64,000 bases of DNA from NCBI RefSeq assembly GCF_000238315.3, contig NZ_CP011924.1, positions 3,928,001 through 3,992,000 of the forward strand, read 5' to 3'. Position numbers and translations under genes: made by a program. Source of the stretch: Pseudoalteromonas piscicida (GTDB lineage Bacteria; Pseudomonadota; Gammaproteobacteria; Enterobacterales; Alteromonadaceae). Shown here piece by piece: positions 28,368 through 37,984 of the stretch (positions are counted from its first letter, which is position 1; the number at the start of each line of letters is the position of its first letter). The notes below the pieces were generated by a model. The model saw nothing but the letters and a program-made list of their open reading frames with translations. It did no database searches and was not told where the DNA came from.

Positions 28368-29420
28368 ATGAGAAAAATTCTAATTACCGGTGGTGCCGGC
28401 TTTATCGGATCAGCGGTGGTTCGCCATATCATCAATAATACTAAAGATAGTGTTGTAAACCTCGACAAGCTAACTTATGCAGGTAACTTAGAATCACTGG
28501 TTAGCGTTGCAGGGAGTGAGCGATATATTATCGAGCAAGTTGATATTTCTGATCGCGCAGAGGTTGAACGCGTATTCATCGAGCATAAACCTGATGCAGT
28601 GATGCATTTGGCCGCTGAATCTCATGTAGACCGCTCTATCGATGGGCCTGCTGTTTTTATTGAAACCAATATTGTTGGTACATACACTTTATTAGAAGCA
28701 GCACGTAGTTATTGGAATACCTTGGATGGTGAGCGCAAAGCAGCGTTTCGCTTCCACCATATCTCCACCGATGAAGTTTATGATGATTTAGAAGGCACAG
28801 AAGACCTATTTACCGAAACTACCTCCTACGCACCGAGTAGCCCTTATTCTGCCTCCAAAGCATCGAGTGATCACTTGGTCCGTGCGTGGCTGCGTACTTA
28901 CGGTTTTCCAACCATAGTCACCAACTGCTCGAACAATTACGGACCTTACCATTTCCCCGAAAAACTCATTCCTCTGATGATTCTCAATGCGTTAGAAGGT
29001 AAAGCGCTGCCAGTTTATGGTGATGGCATGCAAATTCGCGACTGGCTATTTGTTGAGGATCACGCCCGTGCACTGTACAAAGTGATTACGGAAGGTGAAG
29101 TGGGTGAAACTTACAATATCGGAGGTCATAATGAGAAAGCCAATATTGAGGTTGTGAAAAAGATTTGTAAATTACTTGAAGAGTTAGCTCCTAATAAGCC
29201 AAGTAATGTTCAAAAGTATGAGGATCTCATAGAGTATGTAACAGATAGGCCTGGTCATGATGTCAGATATGCTATCGACGCTACAAAGATAGAGCGTGAA
29301 CTTGGATGGACGCCCACGGAAACATTCGATTCAGGTCTTTATAAGACCGCAAAATGGTATATAGAAAATAAGGACTGGTGGATGCGCGCACGTAATGGAA
29401 ACTATCAGTGTAACATTTAG
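28368..29420 (+). CDS. rmlB: dTDP-glucose 4,6-dehydratase, second copy
   Basis: 350 aa, a close paralogue of the 9146 protein across its full length. NAD motif [13 protein letters not shown] and the [18 protein letters not shown] segment are all intact. The catalytic stretch reads [11 protein letters not shown], so the Gly found after DEVY in most RmlB proteins is Asp here. GAGGAG lies upstream of the ATG. With rmlA and rmlC downstream it feeds a dTDP-deoxysugar to the capsule. Confidence 0.95.
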   Translation: MRKILITGGAGFIGSAVVRHIINNTKDSVVNLDKLTYAGNLESLVSVAGSERYIIEQVDISDRAEVERVFIEHKPDAVMHLAAESHVDRSIDGPAVFIETNIVGTYTLLEAARSYWNTLDGERKAAFRFHHISTDEVYDDLEGTEDLFTETTSYAPSSPYSASKASSDHLVRAWLRTYGFPTIVTNCSNNYGPYHFPEKLIPLMILNALEGKALPVYGDGMQIRDWLFVEDHARALYKVITEGEVGETYNIGGHNEKANIEVVKKICKLLEELAPNKPSNVQKYEDLIEYVTDRPGHDVRYAIDATKIERELGWTPTETFDSGLYKTAKWYIENKDWWMRARNGNYQCNI

Positions 29421-29442
29421 GTATTTAAATTAGAGGATAATG

Positions 29443-30342
29443 ATGAAAGGGATAGTATTAGCTGGAGGTTCGGGAACTCGTCTGTATCCTTTAACTAGAG
29501 GAACATCAAAACAACTGCTTCCTATTTATGATAAACCAATGGTTTATTACCCGCTCTCTACTTTAATGCTGGCAGGCATTAGGGATATATTGATTATAAC
29601 AACACCTGAGGATTCGGCTGCATTTAAGCGTTTGTTGGGAGACGGAAGTGATTTTGGTATTGACATAGAGTACGCTGTGCAGTTATCACCAGATGGTCTT
29701 GCCCAAGCTTTTATTATAGGCGAAAGCTTCATAGGTGATTCCGCAGTTTGTCTAGTGCTAGGAGATAATATTTTTTATGGGCAATCTTTCTCGAATCAGC
29801 TCCAAAGCGCTAAGAAGTTAGCAGAAAAGGGTGAAGCGGCTGTTTTTGGCTATAAGGTAAAAGATCCAGAACGATTTGGTGTAGTGGAATTTGATTCTGA
29901 TATGAAAGCTATATCTATTGAGGAGAAACCAATCAAACCAAAGTCGAGCTATGCCGTCACTGGACTGTACTTCTATGATAATCGCGTCGTGGAAATGGCG
30001 AAAGCTGTAAAGCCTTCAGACCGTGGGGAGCTAGAAATCACTAGTATTAATGAAATGTATCTAGATGACGGTACTCTAAATGTTGCATTATTAGGTCGGG
30101 GCTTTGCTTGGCTCGATACCGGAACACATGAAAGCTTACATGAAGCATCATCTTTTGTTCAAACTATTGAGCATATTCAAGGCATGAAAGTCGCTTGTCT
30201 TGAAGAAATAGCTTGGAAAAATGGCTGGCTTGACGATGAGCAGCTCTTGAAACTTAGTGAAAAAATGAAAAAAAATGATTACGGAAAATATTTAGAAATG
30301 CTCATTAGCGCTGATGAACAGGTTAATAATGATGATAGTTGA
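29443..30342 (+). CDS. rmlA: glucose-1-phosphate thymidylyltransferase, second copy
   Basis: 299 aa paralogue of the 10207 protein, with [25 protein letters not shown] and [11 protein letters not shown]. Two ATGs stand in tandem (29440 and 29443). The second is preferred because GAGG at 29433-29436 is then 6 nt away and the protein begins MKGIVLAGG like its relatives. The end overlaps the rmlC start. Confidence 0.95.
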   Translation: MKGIVLAGGSGTRLYPLTRGTSKQLLPIYDKPMVYYPLSTLMLAGIRDILIITTPEDSAAFKRLLGDGSDFGIDIEYAVQLSPDGLAQAFIIGESFIGDSAVCLVLGDNIFYGQSFSNQLQSAKKLAEKGEAAVFGYKVKDPERFGVVEFDSDMKAISIEEKPIKPKSSYAVTGLYFYDNRVVEMAKAVKPSDRGELEITSINEMYLDDGTLNVALLGRGFAWLDTGTHESLHEASSFVQTIEHIQGMKVACLEEIAWKNGWLDDEQLLKLSEKMKKNDYGKYLEMLISADEQVNNDDS

Positions 30343-30895
30343 GAAAACAAAACTAGATGGTTGCTTAATTATAAAGCCAAAGCTATTTAATGATAGTCGA
30401 GGGTACTTTTTTGAAAGCTTCAATGAGAAAAGGTATCAAGAAATGCTGGGTATAAAAGAAAGATTTGTTCAAGATAATTGTTCTAAGTCGACAAAAGGTG
30501 TCCTTAGAGGCCTTCACTTTCAACGAAATAACCCACAAGGTAAATTGGTTTACGTAACATCTGGCAGTGTGTTAGATGTTGCTGTTGATATTAGGCCAAA
30601 CTCTAAGACTTATGGCCAATATGAGTCTGTGATCTTATCAAGTGATAATAAGTTACAATTTTATGTCCCCCCAGGCTTTGCCCATGGTTTTTTAGTACTT
30701 AGTGATGTGGCTGAATTTCAATACAAGTGCACTGATTATTATTATCCTGATGACGAATGTGGTATTTATTGGAATGACGAGGAAATAAATATTGATTGGC
30801 CGATCACTAACCCGATTCTTTCCAAAAAAGATAAAGCGCAGCCAAGTTTTAAAGAGATTGTTACAGCCAAGCTTTTAGATAGCCATATAAAATAG
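30329..30895 (+). CDS. rmlC: dTDP-4-dehydrorhamnose 3,5-epimerase
   Basis: 188 aa cupin-fold epimerase turning dTDP-4-keto-6-deoxyglucose into dTDP-4-keto-L-rhamnose. Characteristic parts: [17 protein letters not shown] with the active-site His, the [17 protein letters not shown] strand and [17 protein letters not shown] at 30329 or 30332 gives the family start and has AGG at a suitable distance; the upstream ATG at 30314 would add five residues. It overlaps rmlA by about 14 nt. No rmlD follows in the window. Confidence 0.94.
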   Translation: MMIVEKTKLDGCLIIKPKLFNDSRGYFFESFNEKRYQEMLGIKERFVQDNCSKSTKGVLRGLHFQRNNPQGKLVYVTSGSVLDVAVDIRPNSKTYGQYESVILSSDNKLQFYVPPGFAHGFLVLSDVAEFQYKCTDYYYPDDECGIYWNDEEINIDWPITNPILSKKDKAQPSFKEIVTAKLLDSHIK

Positions 30896-30950
30896 AGAAT
30901 TACTTTTCACTTGAGTGAAAATAGAAAATTAATAGCGAGCTAATTAAGTA

Positions 30951-32480
30951 ATGAGTCTTGGTCAACGTAAGCTTGGAGCTGTACTGACATATGTGAATAT
31001 ATTTTTTAATGTATTTATAATGTTAGGTTTTACCCCTTTTATATTAACAAATTTGGGACAGTCAGAGTTTGGCTTATACTCTTTATCACTATCAATTCTC
31101 ACATATTTAGCTGTGTTGGATTTTGGTTTTGGTAATGCGATAGTTGTTTTTGGATCAAAGTATATAGAAAAGAAAGACTATAAGAAACAAATTACATTAT
31201 ATGGTACTATTCTAACTGCTTATCTTGGTGTTAGTATTATATCTATATTTCTAATGTTGATTTTCTATAATAAAGCTAGTGTAATATTTTTGGGAAGTAT
31301 GAACTATGAAGAAGTTTCAACGCTAAAAAATTTGATATTAATATTGTCACTAAATATAGCTTTTTCTATACCTCTTAACATATACAAGTCTATCCTAACC
31401 GCTTATGAAGAGTTTGTTTTTATAAAGTTGGCAAGTATAGTTAGAGCTATTCTCGTACCTTTAACCATATTTATTGCATTGATATTAGGTTCCGATGTTG
31501 TAATTTTGATTTCTATAATTTCACTAATAAACCTTGCTTATCTAATTTCACATTATTTTTTCTTCAATAAAAAAGTAAGCGTTAATTTTTCCATACGTTT
31601 TTTCGATATGCGAGTGATGAAGTCTGTTTTTAATTATTCATCTTTCATTTTGCTGGCAATAATTGTCGATCAAATAAACTGGAATTTTGGTCAATTTATT
31701 TTAGGGGCATACTCAGGCGTAGATAGTATAGCTGTTTATTCAATAGCCATAATGTTTAACTCTGCATTTGTAATGCTGTCTACTGCAATAAGTGGTGTAC
31801 TTTTACCAAAAATAACAAAAATGATATCTAATGGAGCATGTTATAAAATCCTGACTTTGGAAATGATTAAAATAGGGAGGTTGCAGGCTTTTATCATATT
31901 GCCTGTAATTTTTGGGTTTATTCTGTTCGGAAAGGCATTCATTAGCTTGTGGGCTGGTGCAGTGTATAAAGATGCATATTACCTTACTCTAATAATAATG
32001 ATACCCCTTTCAATACCTCTTTTGCAGAATTTAGGCCTTACAATACTACAAGCAAAGCAAAGATTTAAATTTAGAGCATTGACTGCTTTTTACATGTCGA
32101 TAATTACCGCGGTTTCCTCTGTCGCGTTAGCTGAAGATTACGGATATTGGGGGGTTTCTATATCTATAGGAACTACGTTATTTATTTTGAATGGTGTAAT
32201 TATGAATTTCTATTATAGATATTTGGGGGTTGATGTTATTAAATTTTGGTGGGATCTGATTAAGGTGATAACTCCAATGTTTATTATCTTTATTTCAATA
32301 TATTCAACAGGTATTGCTTCACCTTTGATGAATTGGGGAGAGCTGTTAGTTTATGGTTTCTTATTCATAGTTATCTGCTGCTTATGTTTTTACTTTTTTT
32401 CTATGAATAAATATGAAAAAGAATTGATACATAAAATAATTACTATTTTTAATCCATCGAAATTACAAAATAGAGAGTAA
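30951..32480 (+). CDS. capsule polysaccharide flippase (Wzx, MOP superfamily)
   Basis: 509 aa with about 12-14 hydrophobic helices. The N-terminal pattern (TPFILTNLGQSEFGLYSLSL) is typical of PST/Wzx flippases. It is unrelated in detail to the first operon's flippase, consistent with a separate polymer. The coding sequence is very AT-rich compared with wza-wzc, marking the start of a probable acquired serotype cassette. It would move undecaprenyl-PP-linked capsule repeats across the inner membrane. Confidence 0.88.
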   Translation: MSLGQRKLGAVLTYVNIFFNVFIMLGFTPFILTNLGQSEFGLYSLSLSILTYLAVLDFGFGNAIVVFGSKYIEKKDYKKQITLYGTILTAYLGVSIISIFLMLIFYNKASVIFLGSMNYEEVSTLKNLILILSLNIAFSIPLNIYKSILTAYEEFVFIKLASIVRAILVPLTIFIALILGSDVVILISIISLINLAYLISHYFFFNKKVSVNFSIRFFDMRVMKSVFNYSSFILLAIIVDQINWNFGQFILGAYSGVDSIAVYSIAIMFNSAFVMLSTAISGVLLPKITKMISNGACYKILTLEMIKIGRLQAFIILPVIFGFILFGKAFISLWAGAVYKDAYYLTLIIMIPLSIPLLQNLGLTILQAKQRFKFRALTAFYMSIITAVSSVALAEDYGYWGVSISIGTTLFILNGVIMNFYYRYLGVDVIKFWWDLIKVITPMFIIFISIYSTGIASPLMNWGELLVYGFLFIVICCLCFYFFSMNKYEKELIHKIITIFNPSKLQNRE

Positions 32481-32507
32481 CCTTTAAGTGATAAGTAGAT
32501 ATTTTTT

Positions 32508-33917
32508 ATGAATATTAACGAGTTTAACGATAAAAAGAAGTTCAGTGAAGCAAGTGGAATCATATCTCTTATAGATTCGAGGATCAGTCTTAGATTAAAT
32601 AAGTATGGTTTATATGAGGAGAGTATTGATTCTGCAGATTACGAAGAATTGGATCCCAAATGCATAAATGTTACACCATATTTGAATAGCTCTTTGAATG
32701 AAGGTGATATTTCTGAAGAGTTATTTTCAAATAACGAAGAAGTTCAGTACGACAATAGATTAGGTTACTTTTGTGGTTTGTATGTTGGACATGTATTTGA
32801 AGGTGACTATCGTAAAAATGCAAGTTCAGGTGGAGTTGGAACATGGATTTTAAAAGAGTTACTAGCACAAAAGCTTGTGGATGGAGTAATTCATGTCAAG
32901 GAAAATGAAGATAAATCCTCACCTATACTTTTTAGTTATCAAATATCACGCAATTTAAAAGAAGTGAAAGAAGGAGCTAAAACAAAGTATTATCCTGTAG
33001 AATTATCAGAAATTCTAAAAACAGTAAAGAACGAAAAAGGAAAGTTTGCAATAGTAGGAATTCCAAGCTTTATTATGGCTATCCGCTTGCTTGCTAAGGA
33101 GGAGCCTATCTTTTCTGATAAGATTGCATATACAATTGGTTTAATATGTGGACATCAAAAAAGTTCAAAGTTCGCTGAATATATGGCTTGGCAAGTCGGT
33201 ATTAAACCTGGGAATCTTAAGCATATAGATTTTAGGTATAAGATTGATGGGCTGCGGGCTGATAAGTATGCAATAAAAATGGAAGGCCTAATCAATGGCG
33301 AAGAAAAAACAATAATCAAGTTAAAAGATGAACTCGGTGGACAAAATTGGGGGCTAGGTTATTTCAAGCCACTAGCTTCAGATTATACCGATGATGTTTT
33401 CAACGAAACAGCTGACATAGTTGTCGGCGACGCATGGCTACCTGAATACACAGGTGATAGTCTTGGAAATAATATTTTGATTGTTCGTAACCAATTATTA
33501 AACTCACTTATTGAAAAGTCAATCGAATCGGGAGTGTTGAAACTAGATAAAGTAAATTCTGAAAAAATATTTCAATCTCAAGCTGCCCATTATAGGCATA
33601 CAAAAGAAGAGCTTCCTTATCGTATATATAATAAAAAAAATGGAAATAGGTGGTATCCAAAGTTAAGAGTCGAACCTAGTAATTCATTACCCATAACACG
33701 TAAGCTTGTTCAGCGTATTAGAATTATTATATCAGAGAAATCTCATTTGTACTATAAAGTAGCCGTTGAAAAAGGGGATGTAGGTTATTTTGAAAGGAAA
33801 ATGAGGTTCTATGAACTAATATATAATTTTGTTTACCTACTTATGGGTATTCAAAATAAAGGTTTGATAGGTACGTTAAAGTATTTTAAGTGTAGGTTAA
33901 CTAGGAGTAAAAGTTGA
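32508..33917 (+). CDS. FrhB/FdhB-like (coenzyme F420 hydrogenase beta-subunit family) polysaccharide protein
   Basis: 469 aa. A central part (about residues 90-370) resembles the FrhB/FdhB C-terminal family, including the KNASSGGVGTWIL and GLICGHQ segments. Members of this family occur beside polysaccharide pyruvyl transferases in exopolysaccharide loci. The Cys clusters for iron-sulfur centres seen in true F420 enzymes are missing: only isolated Cys residues occur. A flavin-dependent redox role is possible but unproven. It overlaps the next gene by 4 nt, which suggests a functional pair. Confidence 0.65.
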   Translation: MNINEFNDKKKFSEASGIISLIDSRISLRLNKYGLYEESIDSADYEELDPKCINVTPYLNSSLNEGDISEELFSNNEEVQYDNRLGYFCGLYVGHVFEGDYRKNASSGGVGTWILKELLAQKLVDGVIHVKENEDKSSPILFSYQISRNLKEVKEGAKTKYYPVELSEILKTVKNEKGKFAIVGIPSFIMAIRLLAKEEPIFSDKIAYTIGLICGHQKSSKFAEYMAWQVGIKPGNLKHIDFRYKIDGLRADKYAIKMEGLINGEEKTIIKLKDELGGQNWGLGYFKPLASDYTDDVFNETADIVVGDAWLPEYTGDSLGNNILIVRNQLLNSLIEKSIESGVLKLDKVNSEKIFQSQAAHYRHTKEELPYRIYNKKNGNRWYPKLRVEPSNSLPITRKLVQRIRIIISEKSHLYYKVAVEKGDVGYFERKMRFYELIYNFVYLLMGIQNKGLIGTLKYFKCRLTRSKS

Positions 33918-34981
33918 AAGTTTTGGTTTTAACATTTCCATTGATTAATAACTATGGTGGGATTATACAGGCTTATGCATTAATGAAGGTGTTAACTGAG
34001 CTCGGTTTTGAGCCGGTATTAGCTAATTTAAGACCTGAGTCAGATATTCTAGCAGTAACTAAATACGTAATAAAGAGATGTTTCTTGCCTTTTTCAAGTA
34101 AGCATAAAGGCAGCTCTCTAAATATAGCTGATCCAAAGATAAAAAGTTTCATAAAGGAAGAAATAAGCCCAAAAACGGAAGCTATTTATAACTTTAATCA
34201 ACTTAAGAAACTTCTAGATAGAAATGAGTATAGTTGTTGTATTGTTGGTAGTGATCAAGTATTTGCTAAATTAGGCTATCCTAGGTTTGAAGATATTTAC
34301 TCTTTGGGGTTTGTTAATGACAAGGTTACTAAGATTGCTTACGCGGCATCTTTCGGGGGAGGTGAGTTTCAAGGTAGCGCTAATAAAGTTAATTATCATT
34401 CCAAAAGCCTTAAGAAATTTAAAGCTATATCAGTAAGAGAAGAAAGCGGGGTAGAAGTATGTGAAAGAACATTTGATGTTCAGGCAGAACATGTTTTAGA
34501 CCCAACAATTATAATAGATAAGAGTTATTATATAGATATTATTGAAAAATACACTTGTGAAAGAAATGAAGGGAAGTTGTTTTCCTATATCTTGGATAAG
34601 GAAAATAAAGACTATACGTTTATTGAAAAAGTGGCAAGTGAGAAAGGGTTGGAATTAAAAGAAGTAAATGATGGTAACGACTCAAAAGAAAAAGTTAATA
34701 TTGAAGAGTGGTTGAATTATATTTATAGCTCAGACTATATTGTTACTGATTCATTTCATGGAGTCGTTTTTTCTATTATTTTTAATAAACCTTTTAGTTG
34801 TATAATAAATAATAAAAGAGGAGCTGATCGTTTCCTTTCATTACTTAAATTAGTCAATTTAGAAAGTAGAATTTTGGATGAGCATTTTGTAGATCATGAG
34901 ATAGATTGGCATGGTGTTAACAAGGTGTTAAGTTTGTTGAGGTTGAACTCGATAGATTTTCTAGTTAAAAATTTAAATTAA
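33914..34981 (+). CDS. polysaccharide pyruvyl transferase family protein
   Basis: 355 aa, PS_pyruv_trans family (CsaB/WcaK/EpsI/EpsO type). N-terminal NNYGGIIQAYAL, a CCIVGSDQVF motif, KIAYAASFG, an ISVREESG segment and the C-terminal TDSFHGVVFSIIFNKPF signature with the conserved Ser-His. Family members transfer pyruvate ketals from PEP to sugars. The start codon is TTG at 33914 with AGGAG upstream, overlapping the preceding stop. Confidence 0.8.
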   Translation: MKVLVLTFPLINNYGGIIQAYALMKVLTELGFEPVLANLRPESDILAVTKYVIKRCFLPFSSKHKGSSLNIADPKIKSFIKEEISPKTEAIYNFNQLKKLLDRNEYSCCIVGSDQVFAKLGYPRFEDIYSLGFVNDKVTKIAYAASFGGGEFQGSANKVNYHSKSLKKFKAISVREESGVEVCERTFDVQAEHVLDPTIIIDKSYYIDIIEKYTCERNEGKLFSYILDKENKDYTFIEKVASEKGLELKEVNDGNDSKEKVNIEEWLNYIYSSDYIVTDSFHGVVFSIIFNKPFSCIINNKRGADRFLSLLKLVNLESRILDEHFVDHEIDWHGVNKVLSLLRLNSIDFLVKNLN

Positions 34982-34998
34982 AAAATGAGATTTAATTA

Positions 34999-35802
34999 AT
35001 GGAAAATTACACAGTATTTGGTGGCAGTGGTTTCATCGGAAGAGAAGTTGTTTCGCGCTTAGAAAAGAAGGGCGCTAACGTATTTGTCCCTAAAAGAAAT
35101 GATTTAAGTGTGTTTGAAAGAGATTTAGGTCACATTATTTATTCTGCAGGTTATGGGAATTGTCAGAAATCACCATTCAATGTAATTGAAGCAAACCTCT
35201 CATTGCTAAACAACGTTTTAAATAGAGCCGATTATAGTGGTATAACATATATATCTTCAACTAGGTTATACCTTGGTCAGAGTGAAACCAGAGAAGACTC
35301 AAACTTGGTGATTCAAGGCTTGGATCAAAGGCGTTTGTTTAACCTGAGCAAGCTTGCAGCTGAAGAATTATGTCTTAAAAGCGATAGCTTGATTGTTAGA
35401 CCTAGTAATGTTTACGGTACGGCTTTAGAAAGCGATTTATTCTTGCCTTCAATAATTAAAGATGCATTAGTAAAAAAAGTAGTGAATATGTATGTTACAA
35501 AAAGCTACAGTAAAGATTACGTATATGTTGGCGATGTCGCAGACTCCATTATAAAGCTCATCGAAAACAATGTTAAAGGGATTGTTAATGTTGCATCCGG
35601 GAAAAATGTTTGTGCTGGTAGCATTGCTGATATTTTGGAAGAGAAAACCAATACTAAAATCAACTGGCATGTTGAAGAAGATTTTGATGAATTCTCAGAA
35701 ATTGATGTAGAAAAGATTAATGGATTGCTTGACTATAACCCTCGCTCAGTTTTGAAAGATATGGAATTAATGATTGAAAGCTATCGAGCTTCATTATTAT
35801 AA
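34999..35802 (+). CDS. NAD-dependent epimerase/dehydratase-like SDR with altered active site
   Basis: 267 aa extended SDR. The Rossmann motif is FGGSGFIGRE and the Ser of the active site lies in YISSTRLY. The catalytic YxxxK is changed to FxxxK (Phe114, Lys118, in LFNLSKLAAEE). RVRPSNVYG-type and KDYVYVGDVAD motifs of sugar SDRs are kept. It sits where rmlD would be expected functionally, so it may reduce or epimerise the 4-keto-sugar made by RmlB/RmlC, but the lost Tyr makes that doubtful. Confidence 0.7.
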   Translation: MENYTVFGGSGFIGREVVSRLEKKGANVFVPKRNDLSVFERDLGHIIYSAGYGNCQKSPFNVIEANLSLLNNVLNRADYSGITYISSTRLYLGQSETREDSNLVIQGLDQRRLFNLSKLAAEELCLKSDSLIVRPSNVYGTALESDLFLPSIIKDALVKKVVNMYVTKSYSKDYVYVGDVADSIIKLIENNVKGIVNVASGKNVCAGSIADILEEKTNTKINWHVEEDFDEFSEIDVEKINGLLDYNPRSVLKDMELMIESYRASLL

Positions 35803-35819
35803 TACTTAGGAGAGTGATA

Positions 35820-36881
35820 TTGGCGCCTTATTTCATGGCTTTTTTCGGTCTTATTTTTCTATCATTTTTTGAAAGATATCGACTGCTTCTAAATGGTAGA
35901 CTACCTTTAGTTGTCGCCTTTTTATTTATGGTTGCTTTTACGGGGCTTAGAGGAGATGTCGGTACTGATACGTCAAGCTATTTGAATATATTCAAAGCCA
36001 TTAATGTCTATGAAGTTATTTTGGAACCTTGTTTCTACTATCTAAATAAACTAACTTATTTTTTTGGGTTTGATTTTGAAGCTTTCTTAATTATAGTCTC
36101 CATTATAAGCCTATTTTTTTATTTTTACTCATTGTACAAGTTTTTAGGTGTTGGTCTCGTCTTAGCTGCTTTTTTGATTATTTATAGTGATACATATATG
36201 TACTTCAATTTAAGTGGTTTACGTCAAGGTCTTGCTCTTTCTGTGGTTATGCTTGCTGGGTACTATGCGTTACATCAGAAATTTTTAGCTTTTGCTTTTT
36301 TGGTCCTGCTCGCGACTTTATTCCATAAAACAGCTTTGGTCGCTTTTCTATATTGGCCACTTATGAATTTTGATTTCTCAAGGTATTTAAACTTTTTTTC
36401 TTTTTCTATTCTTATCTTTTTAGGTGTGGGGTGGTTTTCTCTTTCAGGTGAAGTTGTATCTATTTTGGAACGTGTCGTTAACTTTAAGGGGGCTGAAATG
36501 TACTTGTCTGAGTCTTATAATCAGTTCTCAATGGAGGCATATTTAAATGGTTTGATAAGAAGAGTATATCCGTTGTTTTTTGTTTTTCTTATTTTTAGGT
36601 TTAACCTAACTGACTTGTTTCTTAAGAAGTTGTTTAGTGTTTACTCTTTCGGCTTTCTTTTTTATCTATTAAACTATCCTGTTTTGCAGGATGTAACGGT
36701 AAGGCTTTCAAGCTATTTTCTTATTTTTGAATCTGTATTGGTGGTTTATATGTTTTCAAAAATACAACACGTCAGTAACCGCCTTATTTTTATATTGGTT
36801 GTTCTTTTTGTTTTGCTGTATAAGTTGTTTTCTTATGCTAATAACCCAGATTATAATTATGTTGTTTTTTCTATTTTTTAA
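35820..36881 (+). CDS. EpsG-family capsule polymerase (Wzy-like)
   Basis: 353 aa, about 10 hydrophobic helices. FTGLRGDVGTDTSSYLNIF, a hallmark of EpsG proteins, follows the second helix, and SGLRQGLALSVVMLAGYYAL comes later. TTG at 35820 is preferred because AGGAG (35808-35812) is 7 nt upstream; GTG at 35814 is too close to it. It would polymerise the capsule repeat at the periplasmic face. Confidence 0.8.
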   Translation: MAPYFMAFFGLIFLSFFERYRLLLNGRLPLVVAFLFMVAFTGLRGDVGTDTSSYLNIFKAINVYEVILEPCFYYLNKLTYFFGFDFEAFLIIVSIISLFFYFYSLYKFLGVGLVLAAFLIIYSDTYMYFNLSGLRQGLALSVVMLAGYYALHQKFLAFAFLVLLATLFHKTALVAFLYWPLMNFDFSRYLNFFSFSILIFLGVGWFSLSGEVVSILERVVNFKGAEMYLSESYNQFSMEAYLNGLIRRVYPLFFVFLIFRFNLTDLFLKKLFSVYSFGFLFYLLNYPVLQDVTVRLSSYFLIFESVLVVYMFSKIQHVSNRLIFILVVLFVLLYKLFSYANNPDYNYVVFSIF

Positions 36882-36892
36882 AGTGATTTTAT

Positions 36893-37984
36893 ATGAAGTC
36901 GGTTAAGTCAGTAAATATCTTTGTTTTGGATGTGACGCTAAAAGGTGGTATTGAGAGGTTTTGTGCTAATCTAGCTAATTCTTTAGTAAAGAAAGGAATG
37001 CATGTGAGAGTATATTCACTACATAAAACAAATGATAAGCCTCTTTATCCTATAAATAGCAGTGTTGAAATATTTTACATCTCTAAGTTTAAGTTTTATA
37101 ATAATTTTTACAAAATAACGACTCTATATGCTTGCCTTCTTTTGCGAAGAATGAGCTTCTTATTCAATGAAAATTGTAAAATTATTTCCACACATCCAAT
37201 TACAACTATTCTTTTGAATTTCCTTGGCTTTAAAATGAGTAATTTGATTGCTAGTGAGCACAGTAGTTATGAAAGCCACGGGAAGCTGGTTTGCTTTCTA
37301 AGAAAGAGAGCTTATAAGTCTGTAAATGCGATAGTTACTCAAACTAAAAGTGGCTACGAAAGTTTTAAGAGTATAGGGTTAGAATCAACAACAATATATA
37401 ATTCAACTGTAAATTTTTCAGATTCAGATCAGTGGAAGTATAATACTAATGAAAACTTTTTATGTTTATCTGTAGCCAGAGTTGAGTCTGTAAAACAACT
37501 ACATATTATACTTTATATTGCTAAAGAAATTAAAAGTCGCGGTCTACCAATAACTTTTGCAATTGTTGGGGATGGAAGTGAAAAGGAATCATTACAGCAT
37601 CTATCTGCTAAGTTGGGAGTATCTGATATGGTAACTTTTTATCCGGCTACGAATGATGTATTTCTTTATTATAAAAAAGCAGCGCTTTATCTTATAACGT
37701 CTAAAACTGAGTCTTTTTCTATGACGATGACAGAAGCGTTGTCTTACTCCGTTCCTGTTATTAGTAATGGTAGTCTAGTGGGACCTTCTGAGGTGATTAT
37801 AAACGGTTTAAATGGCTTTTTGTGTAAGGATAATGATGTTAGTGAGTTTAGTGACTTAATAGAGGGTGTTTATAGAAGTGCTGATCTTAAAAGGTTAAAA
37901 GATGCTTCGCTGAGGTCTGCATTCCGTTTTAATGAAGATAAGGTGATAGATAAGTGGCTGGCACTGATAAATCTAACAAAGTAA
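36893..37984 (+). CDS. family 4 glycosyltransferase
   Basis: 363 aa GT-B protein. N-terminal VTLKGGIERFCANLANSLVKKG is a typical acceptor-domain glycine loop. SVARVESVKQLHIIL starts the donor domain, and TESFSMTMTEALSYSVPVIS carries the E-x7-E motif. Very AT-rich. Cytoplasmic transferase for the capsule repeat, donor unknown. It overlaps the next gene by about 31 nt. Confidence 0.87.
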   Translation: MKSVKSVNIFVLDVTLKGGIERFCANLANSLVKKGMHVRVYSLHKTNDKPLYPINSSVEIFYISKFKFYNNFYKITTLYACLLLRRMSFLFNENCKIISTHPITTILLNFLGFKMSNLIASEHSSYESHGKLVCFLRKRAYKSVNAIVTQTKSGYESFKSIGLESTTIYNSTVNFSDSDQWKYNTNENFLCLSVARVESVKQLHIILYIAKEIKSRGLPITFAIVGDGSEKESLQHLSAKLGVSDMVTFYPATNDVFLYYKKAALYLITSKTESFSMTMTEALSYSVPVISNGSLVGPSEVIINGLNGFLCKDNDVSEFSDLIEGVYRSADLKRLKDASLRSAFRFNEDKVIDKWLALINLTK

